Source: Steinernema hermaphroditum
Lineage: Eukaryota > Nematoda > Chromadorea > Rhabditida > Steinernematidae
Length of the DNA: 64,000 bases
Reading direction: 5' to 3'
Assembly (NCBI GenBank): GCA_030435675.1
Contig: CM059621.1
Location: 2,790,001-2,854,000, forward strand
The notes below the pieces were generated by a model. That model searched no databases. It was not told the origin of the DNA and was given only the letters and a program-made list of their open reading frames with translations. Positions 34,932 through 45,560 of this stretch are shown here, one piece after another. Made by a program: the position numbers and the translations under genes. The number at the start of each line of letters is the position of its first letter. Positions within the stretch are counted from its first letter, which is position 1.

Positions 34932-36470
34932 ATGGAACTGTATATCTTCCGACGCGACGAATATGATCGACTATACAGATGTTCATACATGTCTGACGAA
35001 GAGTGGTTCAGCAAAGGAATAGCCGATCCTATCTTTGGAACGGTCGTTATTGTTCTGGGCGTTCTTCTTACATTGCCGTACATTCCATGTCTCATCGTCA
35101 TATTCAAGTCAAGCCTATATAAATACTCGGCCTATAAACTGATGTTCTATGTGGGTGTCAGTGATGTAGCCTGTTTGCTAGTCAACAGTTCGTTCTCTGG
35201 GATCTTCACTATAAATGGATCTGTTGGATGTCCGGGAGTTACATTGAAATATTTTGTTGGAACTGTCGGTCTTGGTAAGCGAACAATTAATGCAATTCGA
35301 TCAACCAAATGGAATTTAGCTGCATGGGCAAGTCAATCGGTTAGTGTTGTTCTGCTAGCTCTTAACCGATGGATAGAAATCGCCAAACCACGACCTATTA
35401 TTGGGATGTTTCATGGAAGACGAGTATATTTCTGGATATTCCTCACCATCATCTATAGCTTCTATTATTTTTTATTTATTCCAGCACCAATTTTCAGTTC
35501 ATATGGGCACGCTTGGTACTTTGATCCATACTATTCCATCGAAGATTTAAGTTGGGTTGATAAGAGACCGGTAAGACTAATTTTTATTTGATACGGGGAT
35601 CAAAGTGACCGCATAAGATCGAGCTGACAAGTGGCACGAAGGTGGTACATGCTTTTGATAATCGTCTCAGCGCACTAAATGGAGGAAATTAAAAGCCACC
35701 GTTGGCAAAGGGAGTCGAACCCGGGCCCGAAAAATGGCGACCAAGATACTACCCAGTTCGACCACACAGGCAATAGTCTCCTTATGGACAAAGCTACTAT
35801 AGGGCTCTGAGTGTAACTTTGGAAAGGTGTTTAAATGATGAAGTTCTCGTACAATCGATCGCCGTTTTGAGATTCACATTCAAATGTATGCCACAGTTCA
35901 GCTCAATCTCAGGCGGACAGGCTCGCCTATGAGTCTACTGTATAACCAAACGTGTTTCAGTACGGACACACACTGTTTGTAATCCACAATTTTTCCCTAG
36001 TAGCGCTCTTGCCCCTTATTTATGGATCTTTGCTGGTCTATCTATGGTGGATAAGCCGACATGGCGGTGCGAGAATGAGTCGCCTACAAGCGGTGGTAAG
36101 CCAGATGAACTAGGCTGGCAGCTATGCGTTCCTTTAGATGACCATTCAGTCCTTTTTCGTCTGTTTCTTCACATTAGTTACTTCATTTATCTACGGCTAT
36201 ATGCAGCTGGTAATCGTTCCAACACGGTTTGGACAAATCGCGACGATAACGTGGCAGTTAAGCAATGGTCAATTACCGCTATTTGTCAAAACCGTTTCCA
36301 AAAACTTACTTTCAGGCGGTCCAGCGATCATCTACCTGCTCGTCAACAAAACAATTAGGAAGGGAGTGCGAGGGCTGTTCACCTTTCAACGAAATGAGCC
36401 AAGCGAGTCAGATCACACCGGCATAAGTCCAAACACGAACGGTCGAAGAATTAGTGTTCTGCGATGCTAG
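34932..36470 (+). CDS. srt-type serpentine chemoreceptor C (intron lost)
   Basis: Exons 34932-35274, 35320-35570, 35961-36095, 36138-36267 and 36316-36470 give 337 aa. The first exon (343 nt) equals exons 1 plus 2 of srt A and B (141+202), so the first intron has been cleanly lost. The next three exons (251, 135 and 130 nt) match exactly. Blocks: PYIPCLIVIFKSSLYKY, WASQSVSVVLLALNRW, LWWISRHGG, ITWQLSNGGPAIIYLLVNKT. Intron 35275-35319 is 45 nt and in frame. Intron 4 uses a weak GTCAAT donor, fixed by homology. Intron 2 is 390 nt and holds a tRNA-like sequence. The C-terminal tail is Ser/Asn-rich and unrelated to A and B. Confidence 0.82.
35703..35775 (-). repeat. tRNA-like (SINE-type) sequence in srt C intron
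   Basis: On the minus strand an A-box TGGTCGAACTGG and a B-box GGTTCGACTCC, both perfect to the pol III type-2 consensus, sit at tRNA spacing. The cloverleaf is not credible (unpaired acceptor stem), so it is a tRNA-derived repeat and not a tRNA gene. A related sequence with the same ATTTTTCGGG core is at 58348-58410. Confidence 0.5.
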
Positions 36471-36614
36471 CGAATAACATGTTTTGAGGGAACTTTAGAA
36501 GAGATATTGCCGCTTCTTTTGATAACGATTTTGAGCAGATCATGTAAGCACTTTATTCTATCATTGTATCGCATCTGCGAGAGTATCATGTTGACAAGCA
36601 GCCATTTCGATAAA
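36471..36614 (+). repeat. dispersed repeat R2, copy 1
   Basis: The segment shares about 80% identity, in the same orientation, with 45561-45720. The long common core is CAGATCATGTAAGCACTTTA and continues to CATTTCGATAAAG. It lies in the 3' flank of srt C. Confidence 0.6.
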
Positions 36615-36833
36615 GGGGGATAAAGGGCCAACTGTTGGCGTCCAGCGCCGATTCGTACCAAGCACAATCTAAAACCCGCCACTTTCAGCTCACCAAGAGA
36701 ACCGCTGACTACGCGTCCGCCTACAGTGCTCAATTTTAGGCGAACCAGCATACGCCTGATCTTGTCACAGAGGGGGCGGTATCTATAGATACTTTATAGA
36801 CACGGGCAATGCGACTCCGACTTAAAAAATGCG

Positions 36834-39800
36834 ATGCTTTGCGCATACTGCCCATTTATTGTTCTTTTTCTTGTTTTCTTTTGTCCTTTCATCATGTTTG
36901 GAGATGCTCGCATACTCGGTATCACCGATTACTCAGCGTATCGTGAACAAGCCAGGAAAGATATACTCGCAGATATGCTCGCCAATCGGACTCAGAACGG
37001 AGAGCGACGCTTCCGCAAGAAGGCCAAGAAGAACAAACGCCTCTCAGAAAAGTGAGTTCTCTAAAAATCGATTCCGAAAGTACCTGCTATGAATCTAGGG
37101 ATATCCGGGCGATCATGCTCAGTGCTCAAACAGCTGCAGTGCGTAAGCGATACGGTCACATTAAAAGGCCAGATGATCGTAGAAAGTATCGTGGACTAGA
37201 ATTTTCTAATGGATTGAGAGTTCTTCTCGTGTCGGATCGATCGAAAACAACGTGTGCCGCTGCCGTGGATGTACATGTGGGCAGCTGCGCTGATCCCGAG
37301 GACGTCCCTGGAATGGCTCACCTCTGCGAGCATCTGCTTCTTGAGGGATCGGAAAAGTACCCAATGGACAGTGGACTCGGCAATTTGGCGAAGAGGAGCG
37401 GTGGAGAGATGAATGCCTGCACCGGAGATAATTGGACAAACTTTGAACTGGAAGTACCTCCGAAGTTTCTGAAGGTATTTAAGGCTTCCAGGAGTCTCCT
37501 CTACCGATGAAATAACTTAGGAGTCGCTCGATAGGCTGATTCACTGCTTCATTTCACCTCTTTTCGCTGATCATTTCACCTCTTTTCGCTTTTCGCCATA
37601 CGCTCCTAGACATCCCCAAGTTAAAGGGACTCAAAATCCGCGATGAAGTGGTCAAATTCTTCGAGGAGCATTACTCTTCTCACGTGTACGTGATCGGTGA
37701 TTGATTATAGGATTTAGATGTGGTGAGATGACTAGCTAGCAACCCGATAAATAGGCCACCCATTATGTGCCGACCCAACGACCTTCTGCATGAGACCTCT
37801 TTCAGGATGTCACTTTGTGTTAGCGGACCGCAGTCGCTAGATGTACTCGAAGATCTGGTTCTTAGACTCCCCCTTCTTGAGATACCTAACAGAAATGTGA
37901 CGCCCAAAATATTCGAGCAGCACTACTATGGTCCCGAGGAGACGGGCTATCGAGTGGACGTGGTCCCGATCAAGAACGAGAGATCTCTGACGGTCAAATT
38001 TGTCGTGCAGCACTGCGCGTCAACACTGGAGAACAGCCCCATCGGTTCGTTCTTCGATCCACCTACTTAACGGAGCTTATGAGTTTAGGTCGATTGTTGG
38101 AATACGAAGGCGAAGGGTCACTAGCGCGTGAACTTAAACAACGCAGGTGGTCCCATTCCTTAGATTCAACGTATACGAAGGGTCTTAGTTACACTTGGTG
38201 TGACATTGATGTTAGAATTGAACTTACCCAAGAAGGTTTTGACCACGTGGAGGACATAGTTCATCTGCTCTTCGCCTACATCGGAATGCTGAAGAGGACA
38301 GGTCCACGAGAAGTGCCTCCGAAGCGACAATCTTCTGGAACGGAAGAGATTTCCACTGTTCTGTCGCTGGTGATGGAAATCCGCAATCGGTCCTTAGACT
38401 ATAGGACCGCCAAGAGAAATAGCCTTAAAGCTACATCGATTAAGAGTGTCTTGGACCAGCTGACTCCACGGAACATGATCTACATTGTGGTGGCAAAAGA
38501 GAATTCGGATTTGGCGAATTTGGAGAGAGAGCAGTACTACGGTATCGAATATAGAAAGACAAAACTGAACGCGGCGTCGGTTAAGAGATTCGGAAGGGCC
38601 TTGAAGATAGAAAGCGAACTTTTCTATTTGCTCGAGAAAGATGGCCAGTCTTTCCCGAGAAAGTCCGCCTTGAAGACGACCGAAAAGAGAGGATTGTACG
38701 CATGACATTTTATTTTGTCGTTCTAAAAGTGGATTCATTGTAGCGATTCAGTAAAGCCTTACATCATATGGAATGACCAGTTCAAACGTATTTGGTACTT
38801 GAAAAGTGTTTCCGATTTTGCGGACAGACCTGCGACCGAAATCAACGCGTATCTCACACTGCCCAGAGTGGCCAGCGACGCCAAAAGCCAGATAATGGCT
38901 CAGCTCTTCACCGGATGCCTTGAGGTATAGCTCTTCGCCGCCTCCTTCATCATACATTAATCTGTTTAAGTACCAAACTAGAGAGGAATCCTACGATGCG
39001 GAGATGGTTGGCTACGAGGCGAGTGTAGAACCGCGCTGTCGCGGACTAAAACTCACGTTCTTCGACTTCGACGACCGTATCTGTCAGACGGTAGGGGACT
39101 ACATGCGAAGACTGATCTCGTTCGAGCCCGAAAAGAAGGTCTTCGACGTCGTGCTCGCCGCCCTCAAAGACAAGTTGAGCAATTTTTACATGGAGCAGCC
39201 CTACGACCAGGGAGACTACCTCCTTGATTACGTTCTCACCGAAGGCAACTGGCCGAACTGGCAGCTTCTAGAGGCGTCGAAACTTGTGACCTTCGAAGAA
39301 CTCGTGGAGTTCGTTCCGACCCTGTGGAACGCCCTGCATTTAGAGTTATTCGCTCACGGCACCCTCGCTGAAGACGTAAGTGTGCATTTATAGGACTAAC
39401 ACGGTGTCATTTAAACCTGCCCCAGTTGATTTCGACAAAAAAAATGGTGAAACCTTTCTTTGGCTTACTAGTACTGCTACGCGAGCGTATTACCCCTACA
39501 AAATATTAACGGCCCACAGGCAGTGATCGGAAGTGATTGCGAAATCCGAGCCGGCTCCGGCTCGGCTCGGGTCTGCTCGAGCCGAAACCCGAGCCGACAA
39601 TATATACTAGGGACAGTGCTGACTGTTCGCGGGGATCGGTAATAAGGGCGCAGACGACGAGAGACATTTGGCGTACAGCGGCGGAGCACGGGCATCCGAT
39701 TTTCTCTCGCCGTCTGCTACCGCTCCCCGCGAACGGTCGAAATTTTCCCTGGTATATATGGCCGGCCGGGGCTCGGGTTTCACGAGCCGAGCCGAGGCGG

Positions 39801-41020
39801 GTGGTCCGAGCCGGCTCGGCTCGTGAAACCCGAGCCGGGGCCGGCCATCAGTTCCGATCTCTGCCCACGGGTACTCTAGGCATACTAAAAAGGGGCATGT
39901 TATTCTTTCATGTGACACACCCTTTTCCCAAGTCACGGAATATATAATTCAAGAACATCTGGTAGCCGGATCATGATCTGCCGGACCACATCTCTAGGAA
40001 GAATGTATGTCCCCTTATAGACAAAACAAAAACTGTTTAACTTGCTTACTCACTTGGGAATCACCAACAGATGTTTCATTAGTGACAACGGATAACATGT
40101 CCCTTTTAGGTATGTCTAAAATGCCCATGAGCAGAACCTCAAAGCCATATGTTTATGTTCTAGAATGTGTTGCGACTCTGTGACCAAATACTGCCAGAGA
40201 AACATTCTCGAGAGAGGCCTCTGTCCCCAGAGGACCTGGCTCCTCTTCGGAAACTCAAGATTCCCGCAGGCATCTCCTACTTCTACGAACACAAACAGAC
40301 CATCCACTCCAACAGCTGTGTGGTCTTCTGCCTCCAAGCAGAGCCAGGGGTCCGAAACTACGTTCTTCTAGAGCTGCTGGCCCTCATGATAAAAGATCCA
40401 GCTTACTACATGCTGCGAACAAAGGAAAAACTGGGTTACACTGTTTGGACAAATCTTAGAGGAGTGGAAGTCATCGATGGCAGCGGTCTATGTATCACTG
40501 TACAAGGGCCCTACGACCCGAATTACGTGGAGAGTCGCATCGAGGCCTTTCTGGAGAACTTCAAGGTACGGCCATTTTGGGGACTCTTCTGACGTTCTTT
40601 TAGAGCACACTCAAGGAGATGAGTGAGTCTGATTTCGAGGAATATAAAGATGTCTTCCATAGGAACGCAGAGAAGCTGAACAACGAAAGCTACTGGCAGG
40701 AGATAGAGGCCAAGCGCTTCTCCTTCGACGACTGTGAGTTACAGCCCGCCCCAACCTATAGAAAAGTTCTCTTTAGGTCAACTTCATGCAATTATCCAAT
40801 GTATTGAGCTGCAAAGAGAGGATGTCCTTGACTTCTATGAACGCACAATCGTGGCCGGGGCTGATCGTCGAAAGTTGTCCATCTGGGTGCGCTCCGTCAC
40901 GTCCTTCTACACAAGGGACCTCGTGTAGAAGCAAGGGACGGAACTGTCGAAATAGAGAACCTGGAACGTTTCAAGGACGCTTGTGAGGCTTATCCAGAAG
41001 AGGAACACTCCGCCCAGTGA
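36834..41020 (+). CDS. insulysin-like M16 metallopeptidase gene, catalytic region incomplete
   Basis: Exons: 36834-37051, 37099-37474, 37610-37685, 37806-38044, 38089-38695, 38744-38924, 38971-39375, 40164-40565, 40604-40733, 40777-40928. Exon 1 adds a signal peptide (MLCAYCPFIVLFLVFF) and a basic linker; exon 2 has the zinc motif HLCEH in a context like insulysin (YRGLEFSNGLRVLL). Later exons match the M16 middle and C-terminal domains (EGEGSLARELK, LRTKEKLGY, FYERTIV). Two defects: exon 2 ends in phase 0 but exon 3 needs phase 1, and about 60 residues expected between them, including the third zinc ligand Glu, are absent. Also, after a stop at 40928 a family-like tail (ENLERFKDACEAYPEE) continues in another frame to 41020. 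Likely non-catalytic or decaying; missing exons or sequence errors are the alternative. Intron 39376-40163 holds a fold-back repeat. Confidence 0.7.
37535..37602 (+). repeat. short tandem duplication at the M16 deletion site
   Basis: Two adjacent copies of a 23-bp unit (TTCATTTCACCTCTTTTCGC type) lie exactly where the M16 catalytic exon is missing. They are consistent with a repair scar of the deletion. Confidence 0.4.
39545..39850. repeat. GC-rich fold-back element in the M16 intron
   Basis: Left arm (about 39545-39690) and right arm (about 39700-39850) are imperfect reverse complements. Paired blocks include CCGCGAACGGTC against GACTGTTCGCGGG, TGGTATATAT against ATATATACTA, and GGCTCGGGTTT against AAACCCGAGCC. 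The outer parts are runs of GAGCCG units. No ORF with similarity. It looks like a palindromic MITE. Confidence 0.6.
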
Positions 41021-41606
41021 CCGTAAAAATTCCATTAATCCTTAGGAAACGTCCTTTGGAAAGCATGATAAATGAATCTCACTTATCTTCGATAAAATTT
41101 GATCCCTCCCGTGGCTGTGGGTGTGGTGGAGAGTACTCATAACTGAACTTGAATTAAAATCAAGGGCTCGTCGGCATCTGTGATTCCTAGTCCTATCTAG
41201 GGTACGAGTCCCCAAACTGTGCCTAACACACCAATATGGAATATGTTCTTGCAGGAATTGCTCTCTGCTCGTCTGCACTCTTTCCCACCTCCCTTAAAGG
41301 CAGTCATAAATTATTGTTTATTCTGATGTGTTTTCGTTTGTTGGTTGACGGATGGGAAGAATCAAGCGAAGACCAGGGAAAAGAAATCCGGTATCGAAGT
41401 TGTAGCCCTTGAGGCTAGGCGTTGAGTGTGGCCTTTGCGGCTAGGATTCGAGCTCGTCGTCGTTGGATGGATCCCAGCACATTTCTAGGCGACACAGTGG
41501 TATGCCAAATTTTCACATGTTCGCAAGGTTTGAATATTACAATTTACATGAACAACCAAAAGGGACGAACAAACGAGAAACATCATAGCAGAATATCAAA
41601 GCTCCT
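41021..41606. other. intergenic between convergent genes
   Basis: The 3' flanks of the plus-strand M16 gene and of the minus-strand coiled-coil gene meet here. No other feature recognised. Confidence 0.35.
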
Positions 41607-41795
41607 TCAGCTTTCCTGAGCCTCGCTCTCCTTCAGCTCGAGGTATCTCTGCACGGACTCGGCGCGCTCTTCCATTACCGCTTCGGACTCGGCCTCTATC
41701 GCCTCCTTCTTCGCCACCGCTTCCCGCACCTGCGTCTTCAGCGCGACGATCTCCTTTAGCAGATTCTCCTTCAACTTCATCAATTCGGTATCCAT
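41607..41795 (-). CDS. small coiled-coil protein (62 aa)
   Basis: A single coding exon from ATG 41795 to TGA ending 41607. The product is almost entirely charged amphipathic helix (MDTELMKLKENLLKEIVALK onward) with heptad-like Leu/Val spacing, no Pro or Gly, and ends ESEAQES. The ATG is preceded by CTATTTCAG ACACT, a good splice acceptor. The KISH-like gene ends 238 bp upstream on the same strand, so the two may form a nematode-type operon with trans-splicing here; that is inference. No family recognised. Confidence 0.55.
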   Translation of the reverse strand: MDTELMKLKENLLKEIVALKTQVREAVAKKEAIEAESEAVMEERAESVQRYLELKESEAQES

Positions 41796-42032
41796 AGTGT
41801 CTGAAATAGAATGGTGGTTAAATGTAAACATCATGAAAAGCGCGAATAAGAAGTATGCCGCTCACCCGTAGCATATACGCGAAAATGCTAACGTTAGTGC
41901 CTCTCACATGATCTCAGATGAGCGTAGCCCCTTCGCGGCTTAGCTCACTGCCCGCGCGCAGCAACGACTTACCTTGTAATAATAATGTCAGCACCAGTTT
42001 TTGGGAATGTTGGATGAAAACGTCAAGAAGAA

Positions 42033-42290
42033 TCAAAAGAAAAGAACGACTGCGGCCATAAAGAAGCAACCAGCGCTAATCCACGGGCTCAACCGTTCTC
42101 CAATACGGGCACACTTCCAAAACACACCAAGTAACCTAAGGCAGATCATTTGATACATCTAAGTAGCTGACAGATATTACCCCTCCTTATTCCGATCAAT
42201 TATATTTGGCACCAACGAGCGCAGGTAGGTACACGTGCAAATAAGAAGCAGGAGAACTGAGATTAAACTCTGGAAGTTGAATATAGCCGA
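42033..42290 (-). CDS. KISH/TMEM167 homologue (secretory pathway membrane protein)
   Basis: Exons 42290-42181 and 42135-42033, joined by a 45-nt intron, encode the complete conserved KISH body: [18 protein letters not shown], then [32 protein letters not shown] and a second hydrophobic helix ending VVLFF. Known family role: small Golgi/secretory-pathway membrane protein needed for constitutive secretion. The initiator Met is not in these exons. The exon starts directly at the Ser that follows Met in relatives. A 45-nt upstream exon (42380-42336) is in frame and would add RWTALLREGAEAAKL, so either the N-terminus is extended or the ATG sits in an exon I could not place. Family lengths of about 72 aa match. 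Confidence 0.8.
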
Positions 42291-42380
42291 CTGAAATGCA
42301 ATCTCATTAGAGCCACAACACCATTAACAATTTACCAGTTTTGCAGCTTCAGCTCCTTCTCGAAGGAGAGCAGTCCACCT

Positions 42381-43125
42381 CTGAAACAAAAAACACTTGA
42401 TTAACAATTCAACCGATTACAAGCACGAACAGCTCAATGAAGAACAAATGCTTCACGAAGATTCGCTTGGCACAGCCAATAGGATGTTCACAGATGCTGA
42501 AACACCACATCACGACCAGGGCTGTGCGAAACTCGCAACTTTTTTCAAAAACTCGAAACTATTCGAAACTTCCCGCCAAAAATTCGAAACCGGAAACTTT
42601 AACAACCTATCAAAGTAGAAAGTGGTCATCAGATATTCAATATATCGAATGCTCGTAGGTGTTTTGCGTGATCGGATCTTCTCATCAAAGACCGGCCTAT
42701 CTATAGAAACGAAAATGTCTGACCAAACCGCTTCCAAGCAACAAGACAACTCACACATCTAAATGATACCAGTGATACCGAATATAGTCAGATTGAAAAA
42801 ACTCCTGGGAAAACGGCCAGTGCTCCCGCAACGCCTTTTGCGGCCGTATAAAACTCGTATGTTCGCACAGCGCCGAAATTACAATTTTACAATTTCTTAT
42901 TCTTGGCAGCGAATCGCTTTTATATCGCTCCAATTCTGCTATATTATGTCTGGTTGTAGTGCTGCAAGAATGCAATATTCCAGCCCGTTTTTGTCTCGTT
43001 TCACCCACCGTTTCAGACATGACGACGCCGAGCAAATGCTCGCGTTTCCCATTTCGGAGTGATACGGTCTGCGAGGCGGTTGCTGAGAGCCGAGCACGGA
43101 ACGTCTTCTTTCGTTCATCGGCGCG
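42381..43125. other. divergent intergenic region (KISH and tyrosine kinase promoters)
   Basis: It should contain the 5' end of KISH (minus) and of the kinase (plus). A run of TCGAAAC-type short repeats lies at about 42550-42600. CCGTTTCAG at 43009-43017 may be a splice acceptor upstream of the kinase. Nothing else recognised. Confidence 0.35.
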
Positions 43126-44556
43126 ATGCAGCAAGTTCCCGAACAGTGGCTGATCAAGTCGTCCCACGTGAAGTTGGCGAAGGACAAACAGAAACCGATC
43201 GGCACTGGAAATTTTGCCGACGTGTATTTAGGCACACTCCAACGGAAAAGGAAGAATTTGATAGTGGCGGTGAAAATGTCGAAAGCGACGATCCGGAGGT
43301 CGGCAACACACTCGGTTTCGACCAGCACCATGACAGGCGACGACCAAACGAGGGACGAAATGTCGCTGAACGAGATGAGCAACGAGGCGATGATTATGTC
43401 GCTCATGCACCACACGCACGTCATCGAATTCTTTGGAGTTTCGTTGGAGAAGGTAACCTCAAGAATTGTTGGGCGTTGATGACCACCATCGGGACTTTCA
43501 GGCTGCGATGATAATCATGGAGTACTGTCCCGGTGGATCGCTTGAAGTACATCTACAGTCTTTCCGGGAAGGCATCTCTAATTCAGGTAGATGGCGGTTT
43601 GCTATGCGGTGGTTTCAATGCTATTGTTCCAGAAAGAGTGATGTATCTGGTGGAGATCTGCTCCGGAATGAAGTATCTCGAGAGTAAAAAGATTGTGCAC
43701 CGGGATCTAGCCACGCGGAACGTCCTCATCTCCTCTGCAGGACAGTTGAAGATCGCTGACTTCGGACTCAGCCGCTCCCCGAACGTCGATTCCGGCAGAG
43801 TAACGTCCGCCCAAGTGCCCGTGCGATGGATGGCCCCAGAATCCCTCAAGAAGGACGGTCCCTTCACTTCAAAATCCGATGTTTGGGCGTACGGTGTGAC
43901 CGGCTTCGAAATTTACAATTACGGCATCAAGCCATGGCCGGAGCAGGCGGCCAAGTGGATAGCCACCAAAATTCGGCAGAACAAGATGGTTAAAGTGCCC
44001 ATCCGCACCCCGCGACCCATTCGTGAAATCATCGCTTCTTGTTGGAAGGCAAACCCTGCCGAACGGCCGAATTTCGTGCAACTCTCAGGACGTCTTGCCT
44101 ACATCCAGAACATCCGATTCGCTCCTCCGCCAGCTGACAAGGTTACTCTGAACAAGCCAAAGCTGGTGACAAGAATTGACGCGATTGAGGAAGAATGTCC
44201 TGAGAGCATCTTCATCGAACTCGACTATGTTACCTCGAAGTGCATTGACAAAGAATGCGATGCGAAGTCGAGGATCATGCAAAGGCGCGTCCAGCAAAGT
44301 CAGATCGAGGAGAAGAAAGCGAAGGAACTGGAGGTTCGGAGCATCAGGGATTTCGTACCGCCGCCGAGGTGCTCTACCCTTTTTCTGTGTCCAGTACTGA
44401 TTGATTATGTTTAGTTTAACTGTTGGAAACAAAGTGAAAAAGAAGGGTTCAGTGGAGGATATACACGATAAGGAAGAGGAGATAAGAGAAGAAAAAGAAG
44501 CGGCGGGAGGCGCAACGAAGGAGAGCGTCGAGGAAATGGAACCCACGGATCACTGA
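43126..44556 (+). CDS. cytoplasmic tyrosine kinase (Fer/Fes-like, no SH2 seen)
   Basis: Exons 43126-43452, 43502-43586, 43633-44368 and 44415-44556 give 429 aa. Kinase motifs: glycine loop GTGNFADV, VAVK, HRDLATRN (tyrosine-kinase-type catalytic loop), DFGLSR, a substrate-binding VPVRWMAPESL, and SDVWAYG. A charged Lys/Glu-rich tail follows the domain (about residue 310 onward). The QWLIKSSHVKL stretch just before the glycine loop looks like the SH2-kinase linker of the large nematode Fer-like family, but no SH2 exon is visible upstream; stops in all frames make 43126 the best start. Either the SH2 was lost or a distant exon was missed. Probable role: phosphorylating tyrosines, by family. Confidence 0.85.
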
Positions 44557-44645
44557 AGTCTGGATGAGTTCGGTAAACCTGCAAGTCAAATTTTTAACGA
44601 AGACATTAAAGCGATTGATTATATATTACGTGTACCATGGGGTCG

Positions 44646-45100
44646 TTAAGAGCAGCGGCTTTTGTAGAGTTTCAGAACCTTGTAGGATCCCGCGGCGAGC
44701 GGAGCATCGAAATTAACACTAACTCCGTCAGTGCCTTCCTCCACATGTATGTCCAGAATCATCTTGTAGGGTCTTCTAATCGACTTCAATTCGTCGCCTT
44801 CGCGGATATGACTCTTCCACGTGTGGATGAAGAAGTCATGGTCCGAGGCGAAGATGCCCTCTGTACAGAATTCGCAGGTGGACACTGGCTCCACTGTGTA
44901 GACAGTCTTTGCATTTCGGAGAGTGCGAACGGAGGTCGCTTTGACGCCGTGGGATTCAAGAAGGTGGCCGAGGATTCCGTCCTCGGAGGAGGGGTGAAAC
45001 AGAGGCAGCAGACGCGGTCACATTCGCCCACAAGGGCGATAGGCGCTGCGGGACCGAAGGCGTCAAAGGACCCCTCACTGCTTGGGGAGGCCGAAGGCAT
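44646..45100 (-). pseudogene. C2H2-like zinc-finger ORF with frameshift
   Basis: From ATG 45100 the frame reads a Ser/Pro-rich start and CCLCF. It then continues without function, while the adjacent frame supplies GILGHLLESHG and later CEFC..HTWKSH, ending at 44646. Combining the two frames gives two C-x2-C..H-x4-H fingers followed by a beta-rich tail. The break is at about 44985-45000, inside GGAGGAGGGG, an indel-prone run. So it is either a decayed gene or a sequence error. No family recognised; no intron fits. Confidence 0.4.
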
Positions 45101-45314
45101 TGGGGCTACTTCAAAAGACTTGGAGGAACTGCTTCTTCCATCTCGGCTTCTCGGAACATAAAATAAGAGAAGAAACGAGCGCTCTTTGCACGCAAAAATG
45201 CTAAAGTTACCGTAATCCGGCATTGTTCAGACAGGGAAGCAACGTCTCTTCTAATTTCAAAAGAAATTTCGATTCAAGTGCCTCTCATACGATCTCAGAT
45301 GAACATAGACCATA

Positions 45315-45386
45315 GCCGGTTTAGCTCAGTGGCAGAGCGTCTGTCTTGTAAACAGAAGGTCGTAGGTTCGATCCCTGCAATCGGCA
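45315..45386 (+). tRNA. tRNA-Thr (anticodon TGT)
   Basis: A full cloverleaf of 72 nt. Acceptor GCCGGTT pairs with AATCGGC (one G-T), D-arm GCTC/GAGC, anticodon stem TCTGT/ACAGA with loop CTTGTAA, and T-arm with loop TTCGATC. The anticodon TGT reads ACA (Thr). A- and B-boxes are intact and TTTT follows within a few bases as pol III terminator. No intron. Confidence 0.95.
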
Positions 45387-45560
45387 TGCTTTTCATATTT
45401 TACGCTCATTGCTTTTTCGTAACTTTAAATTGATAGGAGGAAACTCTGCCGAACTCTAAAGAGTCGACGGAGGGTTCCAGTATGGAGAGCGAACGAAGGA
45501 CGAGGGGAAGGGTTGTCCCATCGCAAAAATCGAGAAGTATACTCCGTTATATTAACGTTA

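Noticed and set aside
35703..35775. Functional tRNA gene
   Set aside because: A- and B-boxes are good, but the acceptor and anticodon stems do not pair.
36829..37092. Alternative frame of the M16 first exon, also starting with a hydrophobic stretch
   Set aside because: The frame from 36834 joins exon 2 in the correct phase; this one does not.
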